This document shows positions 21,200 through 33,500 of a stretch of DNA of 64,000 nt, one piece after another. The stretch comes from Saturnia japonica (lineage: Eukaryota; Arthropoda; Insecta; Lepidoptera; Saturniidae). The stretch is from the NCBI GenBank assembly GCA_033032175.1, contig CM065318.1, positions 17,608,001-17,672,000 of the forward strand, given 5' to 3'. The position numbers were made by a program, and so were the translations under genes. Positions within the stretch are counted from its first letter, which is position 1, and each line of letters starts with the position of its first letter. The notes below the pieces were generated by a model. The model ran no database searches, was not told the origin of the DNA, and saw only the letters and a list, made by a program, of their open reading frames with translations.

Positions 21200-22285
21200 A
21201 TTTAAATTTGATTTATAAGCATTATTTTTAGATAAGGCATATTATTCCTTACGAACAAAAGTTACTTCATCATAAAGACAATTTTATGAAGTAAAATTTT
21301 GCTCTTCATAGTGTTTTTTGGACGCATACTTTAGGAGATAATGAAAAATTAAAATAATTTGCATTTGCGGGAAGATAAATTTTGATAGACTACACGGGTG
21401 CGAAGGCGGCGCGGCGCGGTGTTTGTCGGATAAAATAAACACGGGTAAAACCGTGAGGTACAGCTATTAAGAAATAAAGATTTAGCAATGCATGAGGTCC
21501 TTCCAACCACATATGTCACGTAATTATACCAATAAATCGAAGCACTGAAAAAATGCATTAATAATTTGATTACAAACTCGATAAACAAGTTACATATAAT
21601 TTAAGTTAAATCATTGTATTCATATAGCCGTCAAATGAATTTCTTTATAAAACTATAGACACAAGTCATGAGAGAAGCTATAATTTAAAAGAACACAAAG
21701 TATTCATTTATATATAGCCAAAGTTCTCAAAAGTGACATAGTTATATATCATCCTTTAGGGGATAAAGGGTATAAAACAAACTTCGTACATACAATATTG
21801 AATTATACAAAAGTTATAGAGTAAATGTAACATGATTTCAAAGATAATTATAATGCCGTGCTGTTAATAACTCGACAGGAATGGATGTCATTTTTCATAC
21901 TCATCCATTTTCTTTTCCATCGTGCAATGCTCCCCGAGGAACCCTAAAATAGTATAAAACAGCGTTGCGAACGTCGACCATGCTGTAGAGTTAATTAATT
22001 ACACACGGAACCCGCCGCCGGCGTGTTTACATACGGACAAAAAGCGCTAGAAATGTATGCATATGTTTGCGTTAAGCACTAAAGTATTTTTGTTTCACTT
22101 ATTTTAAATCGAGAAAGCTCTTTCCTTAGGTGACGTTGCTTGGGCTTTGATTAGTTTCGTTGGGAAATAAAAAGAAAAACGATTAAAATGAGGTAAAAGA
22201 CCTGACTACAGAAATGGAATATGATATAAAATTGTTTTTCTGTTTTCTTTGTTTCTTGTCTTTTAAAGGTGTCGAATTTAAAACT
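21200..22285. other. No gene seen
   Basis: AT-rich spacer. A 79-codon minus-strand frame at 21349-21588 has no recognisable features. Confidence 0.4.
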
Positions 22286-22289
22286 GAGA

Positions 22290-22545
22290 CACTCAGGCCT
22301 ACCTCACATGCACGTGGGTCGTAGGGCTGTTTTGCCCGACTAGGTTGCGGCTACCATGCATGTGGTTGAAAAGTTCGTCATAGTGACTCGCTTTTGCGTG
22401 TCGTGTTTCGGGATCAGCCTGTGCATATCCAGTTAAATTATTGTATGGCAGCGGCGACTGTCAGTGGATTTAGATCTCTCGGTGGTGGCCGTTGTGTTTG
22501 GATTGTATCGTATTTACCATCAGGATCAGTACAGACAATTTGCCG
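22290..22545. repeat. Repeat G, related to 57080-57375
   Basis: Shared ordered blocks: 'gttcgtcatagtgac', 'cgtgtttcgggatcagcctg', 'tgcatatccagttaaat', 'gcggcgactgtcagtggatt' and 'ttaccatcaggatcagtaca'. At 57 kb the matching region abuts a LINE C-terminus on the minus strand, so this may be the internal or 3' part of the same LINE lineage. Confidence 0.6.
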
Positions 22546-23020
22546 AGCATTTTATTTATATTTAATAATGTACTATATTTATGATCTCAGAACTGTCTCT
22601 TTTATGTAACAATCAACACGAGACGATAGCAAAATATACATACTGTTTTTTGGATGAAAAATTTGTCATATTAATTTTGTTCATATAAAATGTAGACTAT
22701 GTCACCCGAACCATAATAACGAATCGATGGAAAACAAACTCATCGAAATAGGATGAGCAGTTTAGGTGCTACGGTGGAATATATGTATATGTAAATACAA
22801 ACATACATAGAAAACTAAACACATCCTTCCTTTTATTCGTAGTCGTGCAAAAAGGTTTTCATAACATTGCTTCGATTTTCACAAAAAAAATAAATAATAT
22901 ACGAATAATTCGTATTAGGAGGGAGTAGTAACGATATAATATATTGATGTAAAAAGGAACATGGTTTATGTAGTCGACTTATTACAAGAGGTCTTCACCA
23001 TCCAACAGTTCAGGCGAGAA

Positions 23021-23029
23021 TGTCTTCAA

Positions 23030-23032
<3 letters not shown>
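23021..23032. repeat. Target-site duplication (tgtcttcaagcc), left
   Basis: Identical 12-mer at 23502-23513, bracketing the retroposon P copy exactly. Confidence 0.93.
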
Positions 23033-23085
<53 letters not shown>

Positions 23086-23501
23086 CTGACTACACTGTTA
23101 GCCTTAGGGGCCCTAAAGCCGCTGCGGCTTTTACAGCTTCACCGGACTTGGGGGCGAGCGCAGAGGGCACTCAGCCGCGAAAGTTTTGTGGACGACTCGC
23201 ACGAGGGTGCCAAAGTGGCCGGACCTCGGCTCGGGCGGTCGTCGCGTTCGCAAATAGGTCGCGATCTATTCGAATCCCTACACCTACGATTCGAGCTAAC
23301 TAAATATACACATAGGCACGTTCCCTTCCTCCTGGGAGGAAGGAAGGAACCGTGCGTATGTGTATTCAGTAATCGGAATGTTTCTACACTAACTAGCGCT
23401 AACTAACTAGCGTAAAAAAAGAAAAAAAAAGGTCCCTCACAGAACCTATGTACCTGTGTGGTGTGCACGTGTGTATGTTCATACGTGTGTAGTGTTGTAT
23501 G
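23033..23501 (-). mobile_element. Retroposon P copy 4 with 49-T tract and perfect duplication
   Basis: A run of 49 T (23033-23081) precedes agaactgactacactgtta. The body continues to 'agtgttgtatg' at 23501. On the minus strand this is a 5'-truncated retroposon with a 49-A tail. It matches the 3' 420 bp or so of the copy at 8304-8881, including the palindromic 'cctcctgggaggaagg'. It belongs to the 'ccctaaagccgctgcgg' subfamily, which lacks the 'tcctaaaacagag' insert. The long tail and perfect duplication indicate a young insertion. The frame opening with polyphenylalanine is an artefact of the T run. Confidence 0.93.
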
Positions 23502-23689
23502 TGTCTTCAAGCCGGTCGTTGCAGGCTTATAAAGTGCGTGCGAGAAAAGAGCACACCTGTAGCTATCGCGCCCAGTCAATAGCGCGAGTCAATAGTAAAG
23601 TCAATAGTACCAATAATGTCATTAGTACGGATTCCATAATCACGTCGAAGCGACTCTCCGACTTATACAAAAACTATCTTATTTAATAT

Positions 23690-24520
23690 TACGTATTGGT
23701 AGAGAAAGCCAACCTTTTGTAACAATATGATGTTTTCTTCATAAAGGCTAACTATAATATTCTCTGCCTGTCTCAATTGAGACGTTGCGTGATGATATAT
23801 AAATAGATAGATATGTGCAAAGAGAAGGATGAAATTTAATTAATTACTTAGTTGAAACTTATAACTCAATTTTAATTTTAATCAAACCCATTCACGAAGT
23901 TTATCCCAGTTTTAAAGTACTTTTACAACTTTTCGGACACTTTTAAAATTTAATCATTTAAAATTTAAAAGTGATTGAATAAAGACTATTAAAAATAATT
24001 TGTCACAGCAATTTCATAATTAATGTATTCAGTAATCATTTTTAACTATACACACAGCCACAGAAATCAACGAATTTTTAAAAACAGATTTTTTTTTTTG
24101 CAGAACTGCACTTGGTGTATGGTAGTCGCAATCCATTCGGTCACAACTGTTATGCCTTATCCCCCAGCAATACCTACTGTTACTGATTGGTTACAAATAG
24201 TTCAAACCTGTTGTGACCACGTAACATTAAATGGATTGCATACATAGCTAAAATCTATTCAAATAACTAATCTTTACATAAATTGAAACTTTTGTCTGTG
24301 GTAATGCCGAGACAGTCGTCAAATTCTAATTTTTTTTTTTTATAATTTTCCGTCGACTACTTAAACATACATAACTAACGATGATTTTATTTTTCTTAAA
24401 TTTACATTATAAATAAGTAATGAGATAATTTATAGCATGTATATACTACTACAATTTCGATAATATTTTTTTACATCTTCATCAGCCTCCTACACCATAA
24501 CTAAGGTTTATACATACATA
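23690..24520. other. No gene seen
   Basis: AT-rich spacer. Short frames show no domain-like sequence. Confidence 0.4.
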
Positions 24521-24524
24521 CCAT

Positions 24525-24778
24525 CACGCCTGTATTACCCGAAGGGTTAGACAGCGGTGAACTAATGTACACCCACATTTCGCCGAGTATGTTTTTAGGT
24601 CCCATGTAATAGGAGACGAGCCTATTGCCATTAATCGGGCTCGAAGCCAAACTCAAAGCTGCTACTTGGAATTTCATAGGAAAAACCCAATAACACTTAG
24701 CTCGACCTGGGATCGAACCCAGGACCTCGATCATAGCAGTCGCGCTTTAGGACCACAAGGCTAACGAGGCAGTTACTA
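24525..24778 (-). mobile_element. SINE-2 (tRNA-derived), minus strand
   Basis: On the minus strand the head has a box A (ttagccttgtggtcc, about 24750-24764) and a perfect box B (gggttcgatccc, about 24711-24722) at tRNA spacing. The body follows, containing 'gaaattccaagtagcagctt' and 'acatgggacctaaaaacat'. A second copy lies at 37918-38100. The long body after the tRNA-like part makes this a SINE rather than a tRNA gene. Confidence 0.82.
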
Positions 24779-25194
24779 AGGTTTATCATTAAGCAATATA
24801 TAAACTATTATCAAAATCATATCCTTGCTACTCATGAAAAAGGTCCCGTAGCTCCCGGACTACAATGTCTGTTTCCATTTGAAATTGATTAACAACACAA
24901 TTATTGTTTGAAAATAACAAAGAAAATACACAAGCTAGCCGTTCGTAGCGTCAGTGTGTCCCTCGAGTGACATCCCAGACATAAAACGATTAATGAAAAT
25001 ATTATCTAGCGTGAAATATCAGCGGAGAACACGCGAGAATACAATCAGCTGGTTGCAACGGTTCGGTGTTCCGCTAACGATGTTTGCTGAACTTACCGAC
25101 CGTGTGTTAATCATTTTGAAATGCACTCTCTCTATTAAGTACCTTCTGATTTTTAATGAACATTTTCGACACTACAAGACATTTTTTAACCAAA

Positions 25195-25350
25195 AAGAAA
25201 ACTAATTTCAGTAATTTTGAAGAGTACCCTGGTGTTTCCCTTTAAAGTTGAAGGTCGGATGCCAAATGAAATAAAAATAGAATCACCTTGAGGTTAGGTT
25301 AGGTTATTCAAATCGGTTCATAAACCAAGAAGTTTTGTTGAATCTGTTAA
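25195..25350 (-). repeat. Repeat F copy, reversed
   Basis: 'taccctggtgtttccc', 'gttgaaggtcggatgccaaa' and 'caaatcggttcataaacca' are the reverse complement of the family F blocks at 8968-9178. Confidence 0.6.
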
Positions 25351-25379
25351 AAATATACGAACACATACATCTATAGGAT

Positions 25380-25640
25380 TTAGGAGATTTGGTGATTTCT
25401 CTCCATTTGGGAAGGTTCATCTGGTGGACTACCTCCACCCTACAGAAGATCGCAGCCAAATAGCATAGTGTTGTGGTTAGTTGTTAGGGTTTCCAGAGCT
25501 TCTTGGGATAGGAGGGTTCATGGTCGGAACGCGCCTATGATACCTATGGTATTACAAGCGTCTACAGGCTACGGTAGTCGCTTACCAATAGGCGGGTGTA
25601 TGCTTGTTCGTCACCTTGGTAGTATAAAAAAAAGATAAAT
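25380..25640. repeat. Dispersed repeat J
   Basis: 'gatttctctccatttgggaa', 'gtggactacctccaccctac' and 'gcttaccaataggcgggtgt', then 'atgcttgttcgtcacc', parallel 16300-16420. Non-coding. Confidence 0.5.
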
Positions 25641-25679
25641 ATTATACACGGTTAACGCAAGTAATGTTTTTTACGACTA

Positions 25680-25780
25680 TGACCGAATTGGTCTAGCGGT
25701 GTGAAGACCAGACTTGTACAGACTGTTGTATATATATTACGAGTGGTCGAAGCGACATTAAAGAAGATATTTTTATGTTT
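25680..25780 (+). mobile_element. SINE-4 head fragment
   Basis: 'gaattggtctagcggtgtga' with 'agaccagacttgtac' parallels 12735-12835. A tRNA-like box A is visible and no box B is found. Confidence 0.45.
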
Positions 25781-26149
25781 TGTGAAGGTTTCATTTATAC
25801 CACTTATAATTTACACATATATTTATTTACCCTAGCTTATGATTGGACAATGTCTGATCTAAGTACAGTAAGATTTCGACGGTCATCGTCGGTATTCCTG
25901 CCATGACGAAAGCGTCTAATGTATTGCCGGCTGAAAATCCGTTTTTAGTTTCCACCATACGTGAGAGTATTGGAGCAATTATTGATAGCGATTGACGGTG
26001 CTTTAAGATTCATTCTAAACGCCGTCGAGGAAATGGCTTTGTTAATAAGTTTGACAGCAATTGACACGTTGAGAAAGATCAGTCAGAGTTACTCGTTTCA
26101 CAATTATGCTCTTGGAAGGTATTTTATTAACTATACATACACGCAAAAA

Positions 26150-26541
26150 AAGGGCCAAAATAATAGCTTTTTTACTAAATGCATGTGAAATAATATCTAT
26201 ATGATACTTTTAACAAAATACCAATTTAAATGTCTGTCTCTTCGTTCCGGCTAATCTCCGAAGCGGTTGGGCCAATATTGACGCTATTTTCACAGCAGAT
26301 ATCTGATTTTATAAGGAGTAACTTAGGCTAATTTTATTTTAGAAAAGAATTAACGTTAAATGGTATACGCTGAGAAATATATCGAATGAATGGACTACAT
26401 AATTAGAGATATTAAAAAGATCTAAATCAGAGTCAGCGAGAGCATATGTTTATCTTCTAAGGATCACCCATAATAAACATTTTTGCCTTTAAAATAACCG
26501 GGAGCTGTTGTCCACGCAAGCGCAGCCGCGGGAACAGCTAG
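26150..26541 (+). mobile_element. Helitron A, 5'-truncated
   Basis: It begins within the family at 'tagcttttttactaaatgca' and ends gcgggaacagCTAG before T. Blocks such as 'gcggttgggccaatattgac' and 'cacccataataaacattttt' show about the divergence of the older copies. Confidence 0.72.
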
Positions 26542-26544
26542 TAT

Positions 26545-27285
26545 AGAAATAAACAGAATGTATATTGCATATTACATAACACATACAACAATTCTAGTGT
26601 GCCTCGAGTAATACCAGTTGAAAGCGATAAATCCATTTGCGCCATCTGTCGGTACCTACACGTGGCACTATAAATCTGAGCAGCGATCTTGTCAATTATC
26701 ATTTCTTGAAATGGGAAGCGGAAGAGCAGAGCAGAGCGTACACGACAATAATAATGTGGATAAGGTGGGATATCATAATAATCAAAAAAAAAAAAAAAAA
26801 TAGTGTAATCCATTTAGATCCAAAGAAGTCACTTGAAGATCACTACCGCAATTTTGGAAAACATCCAACTCATCGAGAAGGACCGGTAAGATACTCGATC
26901 GCGTTAATATTCTTTTTAAACTATGGGTATAAAAAAAAGTAGGCGGTCGCGAGACGCCCGTCCCGAAAACGTCAGAGTGAATAATTTAAAAAAATACACT
27001 GCGAGATCCCGAAACACGATAAACCAAAAGGCCACTGTAAAGATGTTTATTTTATTACTATGTGTACGGCGGTCACGATCCCTACCAATCGCTTTTAATC
27101 TATTCATGTTTTAACATGAAACTTTGAAATGATCCAGTCTATCTATTAAAAAAAACGAACTCGGCCCCACACCTTCAACGTTGGGATCAAAGCGTCGCCA
27201 CACAAACATCCGACAAACATTAGGGCCACCAACAAGACCCATTAAATGTTTCAAATCAATAATGTTTACAATTAATAATTATATT
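26545..27285. other. No gene seen
   Basis: Several short overlapping frames on both strands around an A run at 26784-26801 have no recognisable sequence. No named repeat. Confidence 0.4.
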
Positions 27286-27289
27286 ATTT

Positions 27290-27480
27290 TAATGGATGTA
27301 CACAGAGGGATTTATTTCCAGATATCTCTATAAATCACGTTACGATCCAACCTACTATATAATAATCTTTCGGCAGTAAAAAAACCTGCTTGAAATGGTC
27401 CCTGAATTATCCTGCGAATCGGTAATGTGCTTATGTATCTTTTAAAAAACCTATAACGCTATTATCTAATACACTTTTAT
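27290..27480 (-). pseudogene. LINE 3'-end remnant (CR1-like), minus strand
   Basis: 'atggatgtacacagaggga' ... 'ttatttccagatatctc' ... 'gaaatggtccctgaatta' ... 'ggtaatgtgctt' aligns block by block with 56890-57030, where the minus strand encodes a LINE C-terminus. This copy is too decayed to translate. Confidence 0.5.
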
Positions 27481-27800
27481 TGTTCTTACTAAATCTAAAA
27501 TACGGAATATCTAAGTTGTGTTAATTTCTAGTATCGAAAGTATGCTGCTCATTTACAAAAACTTCCAACTGGTCTCAAAATACATAAATATAGTCCTCGG
27601 TAAGAACTACTCTTTTGAATTAAGTTTGTCAAAGATGAATGACTATATGCTCCAGTAATCCCTCATATCAAGACTTTAGATACTTATTATCATAAAACAT
27701 TTTTTTTACTGGTTTTCATATTTAAAGTGAAATTTAAATGCATATGAAACTGTTATACTATCGATCAAATATTATATTTAGGTATTTTACCTTTCTTTGC

Positions 27801-27987
27801 AATCGCGGCAACAGCCCAAGCTAAGGTCCGGCCACTTTGGCATCCTTGTGTGCTTGTTGCCCACGCTTTCGCAGCTGAGTGCCTTAAACGCTCGCCCCAA
27901 GCCCGGTAGCTGAAAAAGCCATCAGCGGCTCTGTTTTTGGATAGGGCTCCTCAGGATAACAGTAAGGCCATATCGAAAAAAAAAATT
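27801..27987 (+). mobile_element. Retroposon P copy 5, old and diverged
   Basis: 'ggtccggccactttggcatc', 'cttaaacgctcgcccc', 'atcagcggctctgttttt' and 'ataacagtaaggcc' then an A run follow the family order, with many substitutions. It carries the longer 'ctctgttttt' version of the subfamily indel. No clear duplication. Confidence 0.7.
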
Positions 27988-27989
27988 AT

Positions 27990-29038
27990 GTCGTATCCAT
28001 ATAAATCTATCGTTTGCACCGGAATACATTCTATAACCTGATAAATCTAGAAAACGGCTCTAGACTTCATTTCGTGTTATATTAATGTCATTGCCAACGA
28101 AGCCACGTCTTCAGTTCTGCTTCATGTCGGTATATTATGTTCAGAACTTTTTAACAATATCACCATTATAAATAGATAGGTCTGAAAAAACCAAGTGTTG
28201 CCTGATGATGATATTTCTTCCATTTCTCGTAACTTTTGATCTTCTTATGTATCTTTACCTATCATCTTTTGTAATTAAGACAACTTTCGTAAATTTAGAG
28301 TATAATGGATTAAAAAAAATTAAATTAACTAATTTTTTAAACATGATGTGTAAATTAAAATGAGAAAGAAATAACATACACGAAAATACAACAAAAAAGA
28401 ATAGATATAAAATCGAATGACAATCTCCTTCTATTTTAAAGTCGGATAAAAATATGGAATGTTTCTAAATTTAATAAAACTAAGAAAGCTTAGGTAAACA
28501 AAAACATGATGTGTGCAGTTTGTGTCGGGAGAAGTGTCAAACTTTCAGAAATCATAAAGGTGTCTCCTTTAAAATCTATCTATCTAAATAAAAATTTAAT
28601 AAATAATTAATAATTAAAAGGTGCCTCAGCTTCGATCAATTCGATCAGTACGTAATACGATTAATTTTTGGATTCCTTGGGTTTATCATTTTAGTCTACT
28701 CTAGTTTTCAGTAACATCAAAAGTAACGCTGCACGTATAACTCATACAAATAATTGTAAAGAGGAAGTTATTTAAGATATTTTCTGTAAAAAGTCTTTAT
28801 AAAATGCATGCATTTATTTCATGTCATAATTCGGACGACGTAACAATTTACGTACTGTGGATATGTCCATACAAGCCTTCGTACGATGAACAAGGTAGGT
28901 AGTAATAACGTTAAATAAATAATACCGCATCAAACAAATTAAAATAAAGAGAAAATACACTCACCACCCTATAACCTGAGTTCTAACAAAACTCGATACG
29001 TAATCCACTCTATTTACGGCAGCTTGTTTATTTATACT
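27990..29038. other. No gene or repeat recognised
   Basis: AT-rich spacer before the next Helitron. Confidence 0.4.
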
Positions 29039-29041
29039 ATA

Positions 29042-29527
29042 CTAGTTGTACCCGCGGGTGCGCTCGCGTTGACTACAGAATGCAGTTGATCGGGCATACA
29101 TCCCGGCTATATGCTTATTGTGGGCGATCCTCAGAAGATAAACATAATATGCTCTCGTTGACTTTTTTAATTATGTAGTACATTAATTTGAAATATATCT
29201 TATGGTTTACTCAGCGTAAGCCATTTAAGCGCCCGAATTGATTGACCGTGACCAGTTTTTATTTATTTATGCGGAACCCTAGTTCTTTTTCTAAAATAAA
29301 ATTCGCCAAAGTTACTTCTTATAACATCGGCTATCTACCAGTGAAAGTCCTGTCAAGATCGGTCCAACGGTTTCGAATATTTTCCGGAACAAACAGACCG
29401 ACAGAGAGAATTTTTTTTTATAAATTGGTGTTTTGTTAAAAATACCGTATGTACTTGCATAATCATTTAGTAAAAAGCTGTTATTTTGAATTACAAACAG
29501 AAACTTCAATTTTATTAATTTTATAGA
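29042..29527 (-). mobile_element. Helitron A, full-length copy
   Basis: Plus-strand CTAG at 29042-29045 is flanked by A. The right end attttataga is next to T. Thus on the minus strand it is A|TC...CTAG|T. Internal blocks 'gcgtaagccatttaagcgcc' and 'agtgaaagtcctgtcaagat' are intact. Confidence 0.78.
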
Positions 29528-29729
29528 TATTTAGGCAGGTCAATTAAACAACTTAAATATAATTTATTATCGATTCGTGGTTATAAAATAAATTTAACCT
29601 TTGGTAAATCAATTAAATATTTATGTCAGAATGTTGCCATGTTATTTTAATTGCCTTTAAGAAAATTTTTACTGTAATTTACTGATGTTATTATGTTAGT
29701 GTTACCAGAATATGACGTAGTTTAACTAG

Positions 29730-29742
29730 GGATAGTTAGGAA
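29730..29742. repeat. Target-site duplication (ggatagttaggaa), left
   Basis: The identical 13-mer at 33971-33983 directly follows the poly(A) tail of the R1-clade element. Confidence 0.96.
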
Positions 29743-29744
29743 CA

Positions 29745-30509
29745 CTGCAGCCAGAGGCGGTGGAAAAGGGGATCGACTACACGTCAGTCCTCTTGAGGGC
29801 GCGGAAGAGCGTCTCTTTGACAGAGTGTGGAATCACAGATCTATCTGTCCGGTCCACCGCGGCGGGAGCTAAAATAATAGAAATACCTGGTGCCCTGGGA
29901 CCAGAACGAGCAGACACCTTGGCCCATAAATTGACGACGGTGTTGGCAGACGTCGCCACCATTACGAGGCCTGTTAAGAAGGCTGATATTCGAATCGTCG
30001 GACTGGACGAATCGGTATCGAGGGATGAAGTGGTGGAGGCTGTGGCGGCTAAAGGTGGGTGCGAGCCAGCCCAAATAAGGGCTGGAGAAATACGCACCTA
30101 TGGGAGGGGCGTTGGTGCAATTCACCTTTCTCTACCAGCTGCTGCGGCCAAGGTGTTGTCAGAGGCCGGAAGGCTACTAATTGGCTGGAGTGTAGCCCGC
30201 ATCCGATTCCTTGAGGAAAAGCCCATACGCTGTTTTCAGTGTATGGGTGTGGGTCACACCCGCCCTCTATGCCCTTCAGCAGTCGTTAGAGGGGCACCAT
30301 GTTTTAGATGCGGGGATGCCGGACATATGGCGGCAAATTGTGCAGCAGAAAAGTTACGTTGCGCTATATGTTCTGATGCTGGAAGGTCATCAGAACACGT
30401 CATGGGGGGAGCAAATTGCAAGCCGCCTCCCTCCAAAGATAGAGCTGCTCCTGCACCTATTGCTAGGGCCATGAGTCCCATCTTGGCGGTAACTACTATG
30501 ATTCACTAA
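29745..30509 (+). CDS. ORF1 (gag-like, CCHC zinc knuckles), 5'-truncated
   Basis: This is the C-terminal part of the nucleic-acid-binding ORF1 protein, which packages element RNA. Numbering from a GTG at 29760, three C-terminal zinc knuckles are visible: C158-C161-H166-C171, C181-C184-H189-C194, and C201-C204-H213-C220. The first two are classic CX2CX4HX4C and the third is wider (CX2CX8HX6C). Three knuckles near the end are usual for R1-clade ORF1. At about 250 residues it is much shorter than typical ORF1. The frame stays open to the insertion junction at 29743 without an ATG, so the GTG is not a true start and the N-terminus was lost by 5' truncation. The stop TAA (30507-30509) shares its last A with the ATG of ORF2. 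Confidence 0.9.
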   Translation: MQPEAVEKGIDYTSVLLRARKSVSLTECGITDLSVRSTAAGAKIIEIPGALGPERADTLAHKLTTVLADVATITRPVKKADIRIVGLDESVSRDEVVEAVAAKGGCEPAQIRAGEIRTYGRGVGAIHLSLPAAAAKVLSEAGRLLIGWSVARIRFLEEKPIRCFQCMGVGHTRPLCPSAVVRGAPCFRCGDAGHMAANCAAEKLRCAICSDAGRSSEHVMGGANCKPPPSKDRAAPAPIARAMSPILAVTTMIH

Positions 30510-33500
30510 TGGATCACGCCAATGGTAGTTACCTTCAGGGGAACTTAAACCACTCCGCCGCAGCACAAGATTTATTTGTTCAGTCTGTGGCGGAGTGGAA
30601 CATTGACGTTGCGGTCGCTGCGGAGCCGTATTATGTCCCTGATCAGCCTCACTGGGTTGGGGACCTGGATGGCTCTGTGGCGATCCACAGTTCCGGACCA
30701 CCCCTCTCTGTTAAGGAGAGGGGCGCTGGGTTCGTGGCAGCCGCGCGGGGAGAACACGTCATTATTGGTGTATATTTCTCCCCAAACCGGGCCCTGGTGG
30801 AGTTCGAGGCGTTCCTCGACTCCCTGGGGCTAGCGGTAAGGCGGCTGTCACCGCTTCCCATCGTCCTACTTGGAGATCTCAACGCTAAGTCGAGGGCATG
30901 GGGGGCGGCGAACACGAACCCGCGAGGGTCGGCGGTTGAGGAGTGGACAGTTGAGGTTAGACTGTCCCTCCTCAACAGAGGTATTACGTACACGTGCGTG
31001 CGGCAGAACGGAGGGTCTGTGGTGGACGTATCGTTTGCCACGCCGTCTGTCGCACGCCGCGTGCATGGATGGCGGGTTCTGGAAGAGGTGGAGACCTTAT
31101 CGGATCACCGATACATTCGGTTCGAAGTCTCCACCTCCCCAGGGGAGCTGGCGCTTCGCCCCCGTCGGCAAACGGCGTTTCCTCGATGGGTTCTTGGCCG
31201 CCTCGACCGGGAGCTGGTGGAAGAGGCGGCTATTGTTCAGAGCTGGCGAGCGCTAGCTCAAGTGGATGAAGATGTGGATGCGTCTGCAGACCGTTTCCGT
31301 GAGGCCCTCACGGCGGTCTGCGACGCATCGATGCCGCGGAGTAATAGCCACCCGCAAAACAGACGGGCGGTGTATTGGTGGTCCCCGGAGATAGCTGATC
31401 TCCGGGTGGCCTGCTCCGCGGCACGACGGCAGTACCAGCGTTGCCGCCGGCGGCGAACACAGCAAGCCGGGGAGGAGGCCCGGCTGTATGGTGCCTACAG
31501 GGAGTGCAAAAAGTCACTGCAGGTAGCCATCGGCCGGGCCAAAAATGAGAGATGGGAGGAGCTCCTGAGGACCCTGGATGGGGATCCGTGGGGGCGCCCT
31601 TACCGGATGATTAGGAAAAAGTTCCGAAGGCAGGCGCCCCCGTTAACGGAAACCTTAAATCCAGAGGTCCTGGCGAGGGTCGTGGCCACATTGTTGCCCG
31701 ACCCTCCAGAGCTCCTCCCACCTCCCATGTCAAGTGGGGGCGTTTTTGTGGAGGAGCAGTTGCTGCCCTGCTTCATCACTGATGAAGAGATGAGGCTGGT
31801 GATGAAGCGCCTCCGTAATAAGCGTAGGGCACCTGGCCCGGACGGAGTTCCGGGCCAACTACTAGGCGTAACGCTGGGCCACATGAGGGGAGAGCTGCGG
31901 GAGCTGTTCGACCGTTGTTTATCAGCAGGACGGTTCCCGAAGCTCTGGAAGGTGGGGCGGCTCTGCCTTCTTGCGAAGGGGGGTCGTCCTCCGGACTGCC
32001 CGTCCTCGTACCGGCCCCTTGTGTTGCTGGATGACACGGGAAAGATGCTGGAACGCATAGTTTCCTCCCGTGTCATCCGGCACATGGAGGAAGTGGGGCC
32101 GGAACTCTCGGACCGGCAGTTCGGCTTCCGGAGAGGGCGTTCAACTTTGGATGCCCTCTCCACCCTGAAGGCGTGGTCCGCGGAGGCGACCCAGGGGAGA
32201 GGTAGGTTGCTGGCGGTGTCGATTGACATCGCCAACGCCTTCAACAGTCTGCCGCATGGTGTCATTCGAGAGGCACTCAGGTTTTTCGGAGTGCCCTCGT
32301 ACCTGCGGCGGCTGTTGGAGGACTACCTCCAGGATAGAGAGGTCGTCTTCGCGAACAGCCAAGGAGTTGTGGCCCGGCGCCATGTAGGGTGCGGTGTTCC
32401 TCAGGGGTCGGTGCTTGGGCCGCTCCTGTGGAACATGGGCTACGACTGGGTGCTCCGCGTAGCGCTCCCTTCGAGGACGCGCATAATCTGTTACGCGGAC
32501 GACACCCTTGTCGTGGCCCAGGGGGAGAGCTGGGGAGAGGTGGCGCGCCTGGCCACAGAGGGCGTCGCCCTCGTGGTCGGGCGCATACAGTCGTTGGGCC
32601 TCAGGGTGGCGGCTGAGAAGACCGAGGCCTTACTTTTTCATGGGCCCCGGTGTGGGCCGCCTCCTGGGGCACACATTATAGTCGAAGGACACAGGATCCG
32701 AGTTGGGGCCCAGATGAGGTATCTGGGCCTCATCCTGGACGGAAGATGGCGATTCGAGTCCCATTTTGTGGGACTCGGACCGCGTATATTGGGAACGGTG
32801 GCGGCTCTTGGTCGGCTCCTCCCAAACTCGGGAGGGCCGGGCACGAGCTGCCGACGCCTTTATGCGGGAGTCGTGCGGAGCATGGCCGTCTATGGGGCAC
32901 CGATTTGGGTGGATGCTCTAGGCGCCACAAGCAGACGTGTACTGCGTGCTGCACAGCGGGTTGTGGCGCTGAGAGTCGTCCGCGGATACAGATCGGTGTC
33001 CGCGGGGGCGGCTTTCGTGCTCGCCGGCTCCCCACCTTGGGAGCTGGAGGCGGAAATGCTCGCCGCCGTTTACAGATATACGGCGGCGAGGAGAAATATG
33101 GGGGAGCCTCCAGCTCTTATTGAAGTGGAAAGGCTGCGGCGTGAGGGCCGTCAGGAGATGATAAGGAGATGGGGGGAGGACCTGGCGGATGCGCGCTATG
33201 GGCGATACACCATAGATGCCGTCCGCCCGGTCCTCGAACGGTGGATAAATAGGGACCGGGGCTCCCTGACATTTAGGCTTGTGCAGGTGCTATCCGGACA
33301 TGGCTGCTTCGGATGGTACCTGCACAAAATAGCCCGCAGAGAGCCCACCACCGCGTGTCACGAGTGCGGTGCGATGGAAGACACGGCGCAGCATACTCTT
33401 TCTGAGTGTGCTGCGTGGGATGAGCAGCGCCGCGCTCTAACCGTGGTGGTGGGAGGGGACCTCTCGCTGCCGAGTGTGGTGAGAGCCATGCTCGACAGTG

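Noticed and set aside
23020..23406. 128-codon gene starting with polyphenylalanine
   Set aside because: It is created by the 49-T tract of a retroposon insertion and reads the element on the wrong strand.
24690..24770. Functional tRNA gene on the minus strand
   Set aside because: Boxes A and B are good, but acceptor pairing is weak and the sequence continues into a SINE body shared with 37918-38100.
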